From positions 225,339 through 265,191 of the forward strand of contig NMRA01000071.1 of NCBI GenBank assembly GCA_002633005.1: a DNA stretch of 39,853 nucleotides, read 5' to 3'. The translations under genes and the position numbers were made by a program. Shown piece by piece: positions 10,861-21,729 of this stretch. How positions within the stretch are numbered: position 1 is the first letter of the stretch; the number at the start of each line of letters is the position of its first letter. Under the pieces are notes generated by a model that saw nothing but the letters and a program-made list of their open reading frames with translations, was not told where the DNA came from and ran no database searches. This stretch comes from Phoronis australis. Taxonomy: Eukaryota > Phoronida > Phoronidae.

Positions 10861-11153
10861 CAAAGTAGACACCAGTTATAACATTGTAAATGGTGATACA
10901 TAGAACAGCACCAAGTAGACACCAGTTATATCATTGTAAATGGTGATACATAGAACAGCACCAAGTAGACACCAGTTATATCATTGTAAATGGTGATACA
11001 TAGAACAGCACCAAGTAGACACACCAGTTATATCATTGTAAATGGTGATACATAGAACAGCACCAAGTAGACACCAGTTATGTCATTGTAAATGGTGATA
11101 CAAAGAACAGCACCAAGTAGACACACCAGTTATATCATTGTAAATGGTGATAC
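10861..11153. repeat. ~50-bp minisatellite, 6 copies
   Basis: Units contain AAGTAGACACCAGTTATATC, then ATTGTAAATGGTGATACAT and AGAACAGCACC. Two units have an extra AC (GACACACCAG). The array sits exactly between the two inverted MITE copies. Confidence 0.95.
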
Positions 11154-11156
11154 ATG

Positions 11157-11660
11157 GGGCCTTTTCATACTGACTTAACTCTGGTCTGAGCAGAGCATCA
11201 CTGTAAACTGCAAAGTTAACTAAACTGTTCATACTGGCTTCGGTAGTTAACAGACATCGAAGTAAATGGTAGGGGACGCTGTTGCCATCGAAGTAATCGC
11301 AAGGTAGCGCTGCACGGTAAGGTTTTTTAAATGTGACAATTTGGGAACATTTACATGAGCTAATTGACATAGAACTTATATTTAATTTGACAGGTGGTTA
11401 TTTGAGCAAAATACAATTACTATTAGCGACTGCACTACCCTTTAATTGTTGACGATAACAGTGGCACATGGCGAGAACTTCAATAGGAACGAAGTTGACC
11501 GTTCATCCTGTACCGCAGTGTCGACACTCTGCTATTAAATCCACCTGTTTAGTGCAAAGTTAACTGGCACTGTTAACTTCGATCCAGGACTGAAGTTAAC
11601 CGTTTATACTGACCGCAACTCTCCAAAACATCGACGCGTTGACGTTAGTATGAAAGCCCT
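11157..11660 (+). mobile_element. MITE-like element, copy B
   Basis: This element starts GGGGCCTTTTCATACTGAC and ends TTAGTATGAAAGCCC, with imperfect terminal inverted repeats. It is homologous in reverse orientation to 10227-10684. A short minus-strand frame at 11083-11370 straddles the element border and is not considered a gene. Confidence 0.65.
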
Positions 11661-11924
11661 ATGAAAAAATATTGAGGAATTAGTCAAAAGACAGTTGATC
11701 AAATCAGAAAAGATCAAAAATGGTAAGTTGTAGGGAGAAACCAACAACATAGAGCAGATAGGCCTTGAGGAGATCTATTCACAAAATTTGTAGAAAGTTC
11801 CGCCAAATGATCGTGAAGTTAAAGCTAGACAAACATAAACAAGAGTAACGCGGAGCGTTGAAATGCACCGCCCCACGAATGCATCGCAAATGCTGTGCTC
11901 TTAGGATTATTTATTTGTATCATA

Positions 11925-13420
11925 AAAATGGCCATTAGATGGTGCAAAAAATTTAACAATCCATCCAAAAACAGGCACATGCCATATTTCATAAAAATCT
12001 GTCAAGGAACTTCAGAGAAACAAAAGAAAACAGAATAAAATGAAACTGCCACTTGCGGGCACAGCGTCCGTGGGATTCGCCAAAAAGACGTCGTCTGTTG
12101 TTATCTTCATATCAATACACTTACTAAATTTAATAAAGATCCTACAGAGTATTTAGGAGATATAGTTAAGGGCACAAAACAAAACAAAACAAAACTGCCA
12201 CTAGGAGGTGCCACAGTAGTCACTCGCCATCATCAAACATCCTCTTCACACTGAAAACATAATACGCCATTTCTCAAAACCATCTCTAGAATGATTTGGT
12301 TGATTGAGGAGCGGATGCCAAAAACAAGATTTGAAAACAGCAAAAATGGCCACTAGGTGGAGCAAAATACCTCGATTCCATCCAAAAACAAGACGATAGC
12401 GTCATCTCATCAATAGATGCCTATATTCAAAACTTTTGAACTGTTGAAAACCTTTGAAGATAGACTGATAAACATAAAAAACAAAATTGCCACTAGGGGG
12501 CACACCAGTAGTCAGATCTGTCCGAAAGTCGTCGCCGTCCGTTGTCACCATCATATAAATACACATACAAAATTAAATAAAGATCCTGCAAACAGTTTAG
12601 GAGATTCAGTCATGAGCACAAGAAAAAACAAGACTGCCACTAGGAGGCACCACAGTAGTTGAAGTCGTCGGAAAATCATCGTCAGCCGTTCACTTCATAG
12701 TAAAAACATACATGCCAATTTTCATAATTATCCTGAAAGCAGTTTCGTTGATAGATTAGTGGACGCCAAAAAACAGACTCGAAAACAGTAAAAACGGCCA
12801 CTATGTGGCGCAAACTAGGTCGAATCCATCTGAAAACGGACAGATAGCATCATCTCATTAAGAGATGCCTGTGAGCAACATTCTATGAAAATACGTTGCG
12901 AACCTTTCAACATACAGAGGTAAACGTAAAACAAATAAAATTGCCACTAGGTGGCACACCAGTAGTCAGATCTGTCCGAAAGTCGTCCTGATCCTCCATC
13001 GAAAACATCATATAAAGTCTTACTAAAATTAGTAAAGATCCTGCGAACGGTTTAGGAGATACAGCCATAGGCGCAAAAAAACAAAACTACCACTAGGGAG
13101 GCGCCACATTAGTCAAAGTCATCGGAAAATCATCGTCAGCCGTCCACTTCATAGTAAGATCATACATGCCAACTTTCACAATCACCCTTTGAGCGGTTTC
13201 GTTGATAGAGGGGTGGACACAAAAAAGACTCGAAAACAGTAAAAATGGCCACTAGGTGGCGCAAACTACGTCGAATCTATCCGAAAACAGGAGGATAGCA
13301 TCACCTCACTAATAGATGCCTATATACTAAATTTTATGAAAATCGGTTCAGGACTTTTGAAGATACAGAGGTAAATATAAAAAACTAAAATTGCCACTAG
13401 GGGACACACCAGTAGTCGGA
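11925..13420. repeat. ~147-bp satellite monomers in a 3-unit higher-order repeat with CCACTAGGKGGC boxes
   Basis: Eleven monomers each carry a box of the form GCCACTAGG(G/T)GGC, starting at 11932, 12049, 12198, 12350, 12490, 12637, 12798, 12944, 13090, 13249 and 13394. Spacings are 117-161 bp, with a mean near 146. Three monomer types alternate. A is AATGGCCACTAGGTGGCGCA. B is ATTGCCACTAGGGGGCACAC followed by CAGTAGTCAGATCTGTCCG. C is ACTGCCACTAGGAGGCRCCA. Like types recur every ~440-454 bp, giving ABC-ABC-ABC-AB. Between boxes each monomer has a phrase like AAGATCCTGCAAACAGTTTA or CATCCGAAAACAGG. Coding is unlikely because the spacing shifts frame. Confidence 0.85.
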
Positions 13421-13639
13421 TCTGCCCGAAAGTTCACTCATGCCGTCCCATCCATGGAAGAAACACGTCAAAATTTCATGAACATACATCAAGGCATTTT
13501 GGAGATAGAGCAGCGGACGCCAGATGCCGGACGGACGAGATGACAGCATAATGTGTCCACATATAAATATGTGGGCGCATAAAAATGGTTGACGCATCAC
13601 CATCACACATCCAATTTCCACCATAAACCTCAAGTTATT

Positions 13640-14170
13640 GACCAGATAAACATTTTATGTAAGTCATCTCTAGCAGGAATATGATAGCTCACCAAAGTGC
13701 AGTTCGAAATACGTCAATAAAAGAACGGTATTCTGTCCAGTAAATCTAATATCTTAAGAATTGTAAGTCATAGCCTGAAACCGATAGCACATTGCAGATA
13801 GCATTTGAAAAGATCAGTAAATACAGATTTTCAGAAAGATGTGCCAAGGGAGGCCGGAGAAACAGCATGGTAGTGCGGTTTATTAAAACCAGCAAATCTT
13901 GAATAACTCGAGATTATTTTATTAAGTCCTCAAGAAAAACAAATTGCACACTTCCATAGCCCCTGAAATGATCAATCCACAGAAAAAATATCAGAAAATC
14001 CAATCAGAAACAGCTATGACTCCGCAAACCAAAAGTGAAAAATGGCCACCACATCACCATCTTCAGTCAGACTTCATCCAAGAACTAACCTCAAAGCTAT
14101 TCACAATACACTTGTTTCGCGCGTAAATTCTACCATGACCAGATAAGAAATGTGACCTGTAGCATACAAG
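13640..14170. other. Non-coding spacer right of the satellite
   Basis: No recognisable gene or repeat. The stretch near 13500-13560 includes CGGACGCCAGATGCCGGACG, a short GC-rich tail that may be the end of the repeat family to the left. Confidence 0.4.
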
Positions 14171-14177
14171 AAAAACA

Positions 14178-14505
14178 GTGAGCGTGTGTCAACAGTGATT
14201 GTGTGTCAACAGTGACAGTGCATCAACAGTGACAATGTGTTAAAAGTTACAGTGTGTCAACAGTGAGCCCAATAGCTACCACTCTTTTGTCAGTCAACAG
14301 TGACAGTGTATCAACAGTGACAGTGTATCAACAGTGACAGTGTGTCAACAGTGACAGTGTGTCAACAGTGACAGTGTGTAAACAGTGACCTCAATAGCTA
14401 CAACTGCATTGTCAATCAACAGTGACAGTGTGTAAACAGTGACCTCAATAGTTACAACTGTATTGTCAATCAACAGTGACAGTGTGTCAACAGTAACAAC
14501 AATAT
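14178..14505. repeat. 15-bp minisatellite with periodic ~30-bp interruptions
   Basis: The unit GTGTCAACAGTGACA recurs many times. It is broken by related spacers CCCAATAGCTACCACTC (14268), CCTCAATAGCTACAACTG (14389) and CCTCAATAGTTACAACTG (14443), each followed by a TTGTCARTCAACAGTGAC re-entry. A decayed trace continues at 14636-14700. The Thr/Val/Leu-rich minus frame at 14345-14710 follows the repeat and is not accepted as a gene. Confidence 0.9.
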
Positions 14506-14709
14506 CAACAGTTCTGGTGATTTCATCCAAAATCATAAACATGAATGAAGTCTGGACAGCTGTCTGGCATAGGGTTTCATAGTGACATAGTAAACAACAA
14601 CACAAGAGGTCTGGATGAGTCACAGCTGCATAGTTAGACAACAGTGAGAGTGTCAGCAATGGATCAATTCCAAAAGCAACAACTGTATTGTCATCTGCAC
14701 TGTTGCACA

Positions 14710-15425
14710 AAGTGGAGGGAGGCAGAAAATTAAAAACATCATTTATTAAAACATTAAAATGAATAGGGTCAAGTATAGATCCCAGGGAAACTCCTTATCC
14801 AAAATGCTAAGAGTTCAATGTTAGGTGTAGAAGTCACCGCCCACTTTCTGTGTCAAATGTAGTCAGCAATCAATACGCTCTCAATGACTAACTTAAACAT
14901 CACTAACAATTGTAAGAAGAAGTTAGGGACCTTCTTGCGCATTCAGGGTAAAGTTTAATAACGCTCACATCTGGCTAAGACCTCGCTAGAAAAGTAAGAT
15001 TTAGCAAGATTATGCGAGATATTGCCATGTATTTTCCATTAGAATATGTGACTGTGGCTCGATTTTTCTCACCAGGAGACAGCTATATAACTCAACCCAG
15101 GTGAATCACATGGGTTCACACTCCTATGATGATGAAGTGCTTTCTGCTCCCAATCCATTCAGGTACACATCAAAGAGGGACCAATACTCAATAGCCACTA
15201 GTACCACCACCCTAATCACACACTACCATCTTCTTGAAATTTACACAACAGAGGGCTCTACCTGAGCAAAAATTCATGTTTTTACATCATAATTCAGAAA
15301 AACAACTCTTAGGTGGACAATATTTTCACTTTCTGTCACTACCATTTTAACTACTTCAATCATCTGGCTTTGAAACATGTTCAAGATTTTACACATGTTT
15401 CAGGGCTTTTCAAACAGTTCAAGAC
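14710..15425. other. Non-coding spacer
   Basis: AT-rich sequence without an identifiable gene, terminal repeat or RNA. Short frames such as 15313-15504 run into a 20-bp tandem repeat. Confidence 0.45.
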
Positions 15426-15427
15426 AC

Positions 15428-15485
15428 CCAAACATGGGTATAACACTCCAAACATGGGTATAACACTCCAAACATGGTACAACAC
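15428..15485. repeat. 20-bp tandem repeat, ~3 copies
   Basis: AACATGGGTATAACACTCCA occurs twice exactly, with a third truncated copy (AACATGGTACAACACC). Confidence 0.9.
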
Positions 15486-15919
15486 CATCTTTGAATACAT
15501 GTAGTACTAACATGAATCAACGCAACAAAACATCCCCAATCTTACAATATCATAGTACCGGTATTTCAAACAATCTCAGTAAAAATAAGGCAAGTTGATA
15601 TTAATAATTTCACAAAATCTACTAAGGACCCAAGATAAGTAAATCAATAATTCTGTCGCCATATTCCCCAATACAAATTGATGCTGGCAATTCCACGAAT
15701 GTATCATTTTCTTCTGTATTAAGGACACGGAGTGGTGAACAAGGAAATGTTTAGTCTTTTGTCTTCACAAAAGTTATGCCCTCTTCATTTTGAAATTCTA
15801 CACCATAGTTAACATGAGATAAAAATAACAAAGGTCAATTTTGGCAAAAAATCTGATATTTGAGATTTTACAGTACAACTCTTTCACTTAAGTCCTCGGA
15901 AAAATATACAAAGTACACC

Positions 15920-16083
15920 AGTACAACACAGGATACAGAACACACACATACAACATACGGAACACACAGACACAACATACAGAACACACAGGTACAGCAT
16001 ATGGAATCCACAGATACAACATACGGAACACAGATAGAACAGATACAACATACAGAACACACAGATACAACACACAGAACACA
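15920..16083. repeat. ~22-bp minisatellite (left part of a split array)
   Basis: Units of the form TACAACATACAGAACACACA with a variable GA/GG join. The same unit reappears at 18184-18240 immediately after the hAT-like element, so the two are probably one array split by the insertion. Frames on both strands here (Thr/His-rich and Cys/Val-rich) are repeat products. Confidence 0.9.
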
Positions 16084-18183
16084 CAAGGGCTATACATAAT
16101 GAGTTGCAGGTCGCATTTGAAACCTGAAATTTAGAAATCCAAGCTTAGATTTTGTCAGCTATCAAGTCGCAAAATGCTGAGTTATGATACTTCTCAGCAG
16201 AAACCTTGCAAATATAAAGCAACTCTTGTGACTAGGACCGTTATTTGGTTGTTGACAANCCCCCCCCCCCCATATACGCATATCGCGTGAACACGGGATA
16301 ATGCAGAATAGATCTTTGATGCGTTTCAGTGGCTAACATTTTCGGCAACTTTTGCAAATTTCCGGATTCACCGAAGAAAGTTTCGGGCTTCGGCATAACA
16401 CGTGATAAAACATCACAAAACAGCGGTTTTTACGTATAATTCTTAAGCGATCAACCTACCAAACTTTGTGGTGGAAAAACGTTTATTTTTCACGTAAGAT
16501 GTCCTTATTACATGTACCAAATATCCACAAAAATATCCCTGATATCGCACTGTGTCACTTGTCGGTGAAAATGACAACCCTATTAATCACCTAACAACAG
16601 CCACGTCTTTACTTTCAGCAAAGTAGATTTTGAGTTGCCAAGAACTTCTCAAACCCTTTTACTTGTTTCTGGGGCTACATGATGATTCGTCTTTCACACG
16701 ATGTTGCCAACGTAAAGCGTAGGCCTACTCCAGCAATTCAAGCACGTGAACTCACGTGTGTGCACCACACCCAAGCTGCACAGTCCTAAATGAAAGAGTA
16801 TACCGGCATGGCTCTGATGAGCACCCAAGTACCAGTGGTTTATTTGAAAAAGAACTTAATAGATTCTTAATAGTTATAAAAGACATCTAGTAGGGGTGAC
16901 TTTCTGAGTATTCCCGATATTCCAAGCTCCGATGTAACCCTGAACCTTTTTCGTGTCCCGATGTTTCCCGGGGTCAATGTTCCCTAAACCTGATGTTCTA
17001 TGCCCATAGCCAGCTATTGCAACTAAATGGGTAGATGCGAAATTGTGGTTAGCAAACTTTTTATTCTCTTCATACACCCCACCCTACCAATTTTCGCTCT
17101 CCAGACCACCATCGCGGTAAAATGTTCAGACTCCAACAGAAATAATCTTGTTCTGGCTGATGCATGCAATTAAAAACAAAATTACTCCAGGTGGCTAAAA
17201 AGGATACAGTGTAGGTGGTAACGATACCCAGAAAGTCACCCCTACTAGATGGAGTTTGCCTAGCAAAATCGTATTATAATAATATTTCTTACCATTGTCG
17301 TCTTTCAATATCTCATAACTGAAAACACTCAGGACTATGCTCACGCACAATCCTACTTTCTTTTCTCAATATGTCGAAACCAAACCCTGGCTTTGTTTTA
17401 TACCTCCGAAAGAAAGTCAACACTACTGACATGTGTCTCATTTTCTGACTGACCTATTTTTCCTGTACATGGAAGGTACTACAGTATTGAGGCGCAAACT
17501 CGAATTACCCAATGGCGATTCGTTTCATGGAAACATAATTGTTGAGTATGTAAACAGCATAAGCCCACATTTCTGTTGTGAAATTTGCACTGAACTGTTC
17601 CTGCGCATCCAAATACGTTCGTCATTCGGTTACGGCATCGCTTTCGACTGGGCGTTTTTCAAACGTCGAGTCAACTTGCAAAATTTGGGCTGTGAACAAA
17701 AAATGGAGGGAGCTTGCACTCCGAGTTAGTTTGGATCTTTAACGACTTTGATGACAGCCATATAGCAGGTCATACCTAGCAAAATCGTGGATACTTTTTC
17801 AACGGGTATTTTCTCCCTTTTCACATTGCAAACTAAGCTACTCCAATGCACGTGTCAGTTAGAGAGCACCCATTCAACTTTCGCGACGGCAACTAACTTT
17901 GTGCTCTAGAGCCTTTCCAATGACGGTCATGAAAAACCGTAACGCCGTACCTGCATGAACAAACTCAATTTTGCGATCTAAAATTTGTGAGTATTTAATG
18001 ATGCAGGTAAGAGTATAATCTAAACATTTTCTCGATGATCTAAAAATCAAATTTGGCGTGTAAAATTGCGGGAAAATTTCGAGACCTGGCATTGATGAAT
18101 GCAAGCTAGATTTTGAAAATGCGACCTAGGATTTTGGCAAGGTCGCAAAATGCGACCTGGCGATTTAATAGCGTCAAGCCCTG
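16084..18183. mobile_element. hAT-like non-autonomous element, ~2.1 kb
   Basis: Read inward on the minus strand, the right end is CAGGGCTTGACGCTATTAAA followed by CAGGTCGCATTTTGCGACC. The left end is CAAGGGCTATACATAATG followed by CAGGTCGCATTTGAAACC, an imperfect inverted match. CAGGGCTTGA is identical to the terminus at 166. Minisatellite sequence of one type flanks both sides. The repetitive flank makes a target duplication unreadable. No hAT transposase is visible. The 98-codon frame at 17433-17729 begins at GTG and matches nothing I know. One undetermined base lies at 16259, beside a C run. Confidence 0.5.
16884..17251. mobile_element. 368-bp MITE nested in the hAT-like element
   Basis: The inverted termini are 28 bp, at 16884-16911 and 17224-17251. 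They begin CATCTAGTAGGGGTGACT and differ at one position. CTAG occurs just inside both ends. A minus frame within (16874-17077) extends through the left terminus and has a Gly/Asn/His-rich composition. It is not recognised and not called. Confidence 0.65.
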
Positions 18184-18240
18184 CACACAGATACAACATA
18201 CAGAACACACTGATACAACATACAGAACACACTGATATGA
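18184..18240. repeat. ~22-bp minisatellite (right part of split array)
   Basis: CACAGATACAACATACAGAA and two further units with CACACTGATACAACATACAG match the array at 15920-16083. Position and sequence support insertion of the intervening element into a single array. Confidence 0.85.
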
Positions 18241-18611
18241 TATAACAGAATCGGTTATTCTTTATTACATTCTCTGAGCAGAACATCAGTAATATATAGT
18301 GACCTAGAGCTTGTAGTGAAACCACACCCATAATTTCTAATCAGACTGGCACAACCTGTTGTTAATAAGAAGTGGATTTCAACAGTCAATCAGACACCAG
18401 GTGTTACCATATAAGGCAACACGAATGTCACTTGAATTTCAATTGCTTTCCAGTTTTATCAAATTAAGAGCATACATTTTAAACAGTGTAAAAATAAACT
18501 TTAACTACAATATATAAAACTGTAAAAGAAAACGACGATATTAATATACCACCAAACATAAACTGAGAAAACTGATATCTTGCAGTAACCTAGCATGAGA
18601 TTTAGAGATAT

Positions 18612-18968
18612 ATACCGTACACCCAGGTGTACAGGCATACACCCAGGAGTGCACAGCTACTCCCAGGAATAGACGAATACACCCAGGTGTACAGAGATAC
18701 ACCCAGGTCTATAGGTATACACCCTGGTGTAGAGGGATATACCCTGGTGTAGAGGGATATACCCTGGTGTAGAGGGATATACCCTGGTGTAGAGGTATAC
18801 AAGACGTGAAAACAAATACACCCAGGCGTACAGGGATATACTCTGGTGTGGGGCGATACACCCAGGTGTACAAAGATGCACCCAGGTCTACAGGGATATA
18901 CCCTGGTGTAGAAGGATATACCCTGGTGTAGAGGGATACACGCAGGTGAAGACAGATACACCGAAGTG
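18612..18968. repeat. 20-bp minisatellite, ~18 copies
   Basis: Two alternating versions of a 20-bp unit occur: ACACCCAGGTGTACAGGGAT and ATACCCTGGTGTAGAGGGAT. Blocks of the second are nearly identical at 18720-18795. One unit is interrupted by CAAGACGTGAAAACAAAT near 18800. The minus-strand Pro/Tyr/Cys-rich frames (18602-18961) are repeat artefacts. Confidence 0.95.
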
Positions 18969-18973
18969 TACTC

Positions 18974-20045
18974 CAGTTCGTGCTACAGCGACAGCGCCAT
19001 CTAACCCATTACACTGAAGTCACTATGTTGACGACACATTTGTAGTCATCCATGAAACTGCTATAGATGAATTCACCAAACACCTGAACAGTCTAGATCC
19101 ATCCATTCGATTTACCTGGAAACTCGAACAAGATGGCACTCTCTCCTTCCTCCACTCTCATCCAACTACACAATGATGGTTCAATCTCCACTTCCTTTCA
19201 GCACAAGCCTACGCGCACTGATCAGTATCTCAGCTTCGCATCAAATCATCTGTCTCTATCAGTAGTACGGACTCTACTCAATAGAGCCGAGAAACTTGTT
19301 TCTGATGACAACAAAAGAGAAGCTGAGGGTCATAACATGAAACGAGCATGGCGTGCCAACAGATGTCGTGACTTGTCTCCTCGTTTCACAATTTCGACCA
19401 CAAGGTGTGGGAGGAGTAATGTGTACATCTCACTAGTTGGTTGTCATCCACGTAAGATTCCAAAATAACCAATGAAACTAAAATACCCTCTTCAGTTCAA
19501 GATAAGATAAACACCCACGTAGTCACATGCATCATGCCGCAGAGACAATAGTATAAGTATAGTATAAAGGTGGAAGACATTGACAGTAGGGGTTGAAATG
19601 TGCAGTCTACAGTCAGTAACATAAGTAAAGACTTCTAATTTTAAACTAACGGCAGTTTTTTCCGACCATGGACATTTGCAATCTTAGATTCCAATGTTCG
19701 ATGTACATAACGAGGAACCACCACGACAGAGTGACCCCCTTTGGAACCTTTGACCATCAACTTCCGTGTGCGTATTCCCTATGTAAGAGGATTTTTCGAA
19801 AAGATTCAGACCATCTATCGCAGACACAACATCAAGTCGTTTTACAAACCATTTAACATTATTCGGTCCATCCTCCCAACAGTGAAAGACTGTCACTCCC
19901 CCTAAAGAGCTGTGGTGTGATCTACCAATAAAAGTGTGGTGAGAGTACTGACAACTACATCGGTGAGACGAGTCGCCAGTTCTACATCACCAGATCTCTG
20001 ACGAGAACTTCAGTATACGAAGACCACACCAGGGAAGTGGAAGTG
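18974..20045 (+). pseudogene. Penelope-like retroelement remnant (RT C-terminus and GIY-YIG-like region)
   Basis: Translation around 19024 gives YVDDTFVVIHE, the reverse-transcriptase motif with the two catalytic aspartates, preceded by ATATAP. It continues in frame with HLNSLDPSIRFTWKLEQDGT. A frameshift near 19140 moves to LIQLHNDGSIST, HKPTRTDQYLSF, SVVRTLLNRAEKLVSD and EGHNMKRA (19160-19350), a series characteristic of Penelope-like elements. At about 19770-20040 a further segment reads RHNIKSFYKPFNTIRSILPT, then KSCGVIYQ, a stop, and NYIGETSRQFYIT. This matches the linker and GIY-YIG endonuclease with its YIGETSR core. The stretch 19400-19760 between them is longer than expected and non-matching, so an insertion is likely. 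Stops and frameshifts show it is dead. The 5' part (RT N-terminus) is missing, and the remnant starts abruptly at the edge of the 20-bp minisatellite. Confidence 0.8.
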
Positions 20046-20396
20046 CAGGGTAAGTGAAGCAACTGAGATCCAAGTCCACAGACCTAGTCTCGGGCCTTTA
20101 TGCAGCATACATCCTGGGCATCCATTTGGACGCCCTAACACTAATCTGGAAGCCTTTGCAAGGATGCCCAATGTATCATTTCAACACCCTGTCAATAAGA
20201 ATTTCTCCTTTGGAGGACCACAGATTACTAGGACACCCCAGTTAATGAAAGAGAGAAGTTGGCCCTTTCAACTCAAAAATAAATCTACAATGTATATAAA
20301 TGTATACAAATTGTTACAGTGTTCAAACTATTTCACAGTATTTAGTAGACCTGTCAATCATAAGCACCTGTTTGGTTGCCAGAGTGTCTCTCCTTT

Positions 20397-20755
20397 CAGT
20401 GGTCACTGCAATTCAGCACTTTATACAGGGACACGGACCTTGGTTAACTCCAAACTGGTGTTTCAGAGCTGTAGTTTAATGTTTTTCATCTTTTTAAAAA
20501 CATCAAAAGCGAAATAAACATCATTATTTTAATATTATGATGTGCCACAAGAATATCCCCATTTAAAATGTTTGAGTTTGCGCCCGTTTCATGCTTTCCT
20601 ATGAGTGTCTAAAATGGAGCAGCAGTGACACCTGTTGCCAAAATATAAACCACACATCATCTGTGCATTTTTCTTGTGTTGGTAACTACAGCTTTGATGA
20701 CTCATTGTACAGAATATAAAGTTAAGATGATATGATAAACTTTTATAACAGTAAT
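20397..20755 (+). repeat. Interspersed repeat, partner of 8740-9105
   Basis: Homologous in opposite orientation to 8740-9105 over about 360 bp. CAAACTGGTGTTTCAGAGCT, GTTGCCAAAATATAAACC and ATGATATGATAAACTTT are shared. Class unknown, no frame. Confidence 0.7.
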
Positions 20756-20867
20756 TTGCACTCATCATTTAACCAATATCTGTAATATCTGTAATACCTG
20801 TTTGGTTAGCTATTTGGCTGTTTTCGTAAATTTAGACATAAAAGTCTTGATCCAAACAGTTTTTTTA

Positions 20868-21116
20868 GTAAAAAGCTCATTATAAGAGAGCTGTTTTTGA
20901 AAACTTAGATGTAAAAGCCTTGTTCAACACATTTTTTGTAAAAAAACCTCTGTGTGTGGGAGAGGGGGTTACTGGTGAATGGTGGTGGGGAGGGGGTTAC
21001 TGGTGAATGGTGGTGGGGGAGAGTGGGGGTAATGCGTCATTGGAATCAATTGGACGCCCTGGAATATTGGGAACTCCATTTTGGACACCGTATTTTCAAA
21101 ATCCTGGATAAAGCCC
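20868..21116 (+). repeat. Direct duplication, copy 1 (~250 bp)
   Basis: Shares with 23126-23375 the order TTTAGTAAAA, GAGCCTTGTTCAA or GTTCAACACATTTTTTGTAA, two GGGGGTTACTGGTGAATGG units, GGGGGTAATGCGTCA and CCATTTTGGACACCGTATTT. An older, diverged ~70-bp partial unit lies directly upstream (20813-20867). The copy is G-rich in the middle. It carries no recognised gene. The frame at 20954-21190 does not continue equivalently in copy 2. Confidence 0.8.
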
Positions 21117-21359
21117 TGCCTAGTCTTAACAGAGATCCGGGACTTGATCTACAAACAGTGTATTCCGATCTGCAACGGGATTCACTCTGACATCAGGGAA
21201 TCCCTATTACTGTTTTTATCACTTTATTCTACAACAACAGAGGGCACACCCGGTGGTGAATCAAGTCTGTGAGATACATACGAAACGACTGTACACTTTC
21301 CACATCAAGGTATGGTTCCCTGGTTTACTAATTATTTTCAATTCAATCTCTATAAAATA

Positions 21360-21725
21360 AAAATCCTACTTTGAAAATTTAATCCAACGGCCTAAATTTA
21401 ATCCCTGTCATACAAATTATTCAATCCTATTATAGAAATTCAATGTTATTTTATAAATTCAATCCTGATTAGAAAGTTTAGAGCAACTTGACAAAAAATC
21501 AATCTGGTTTCACAGATTCAAAGAATCAAATCAAGGCTGGCTGTTTTGGGAGTTCAATCCTCCCTGCGATTAACAAAACTATATTACGAAACAAATCAAT
21601 CCTGTTTTGAGAGCTCAATCCTAGTGGCTATTAATGAAACTAATTCTGTTACAAAACGAAGTTGATTATGTTTAGAAAATTTAATCCTGTTGGCGATTAA
21701 CAAAACAAACTTCGATACCAAAATT
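21360..21725. repeat. Degenerate AATCCT-type tandem repeat
   Basis: Short units around TTCAATCCTRTT recur every ~25-30 bp at 21360-21480. A longer ~65-75-bp unit, TTCAATCCT...GCGATTAACAAAAC, recurs at about 21550, 21615 and 21680. It is strongly diverged and AT-rich. Confidence 0.55.
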
Positions 21726-21729
21726 GAAT

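Noticed and set aside
13397-13633. Minus-strand 78-codon frame with Cys/His/Met content
   Set aside because: Most of it lies in the tail of the 147-bp satellite, with no recognised domain.
14178-14505. CRISPR-like short repeats with spacers
   Set aside because: The 'spacers' are copies of one another and the repeats are head-to-tail. There are no cas genes.
17433-17729. 98-codon frame as hAT transposase remnant
   Set aside because: It begins at GTG, lacks the BED finger, RW or dimerisation motifs, and has no recognised similarity.
18602-18961. 119-codon minus frame with Pro-Gly-Tyr/Cys repeats resembling collagen or keratin-associated protein
   Set aside because: It is a translation of the 20-bp minisatellite. 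There is no supporting flank, and the period is not a multiple of 3, so the peptide pattern cycles through phases.
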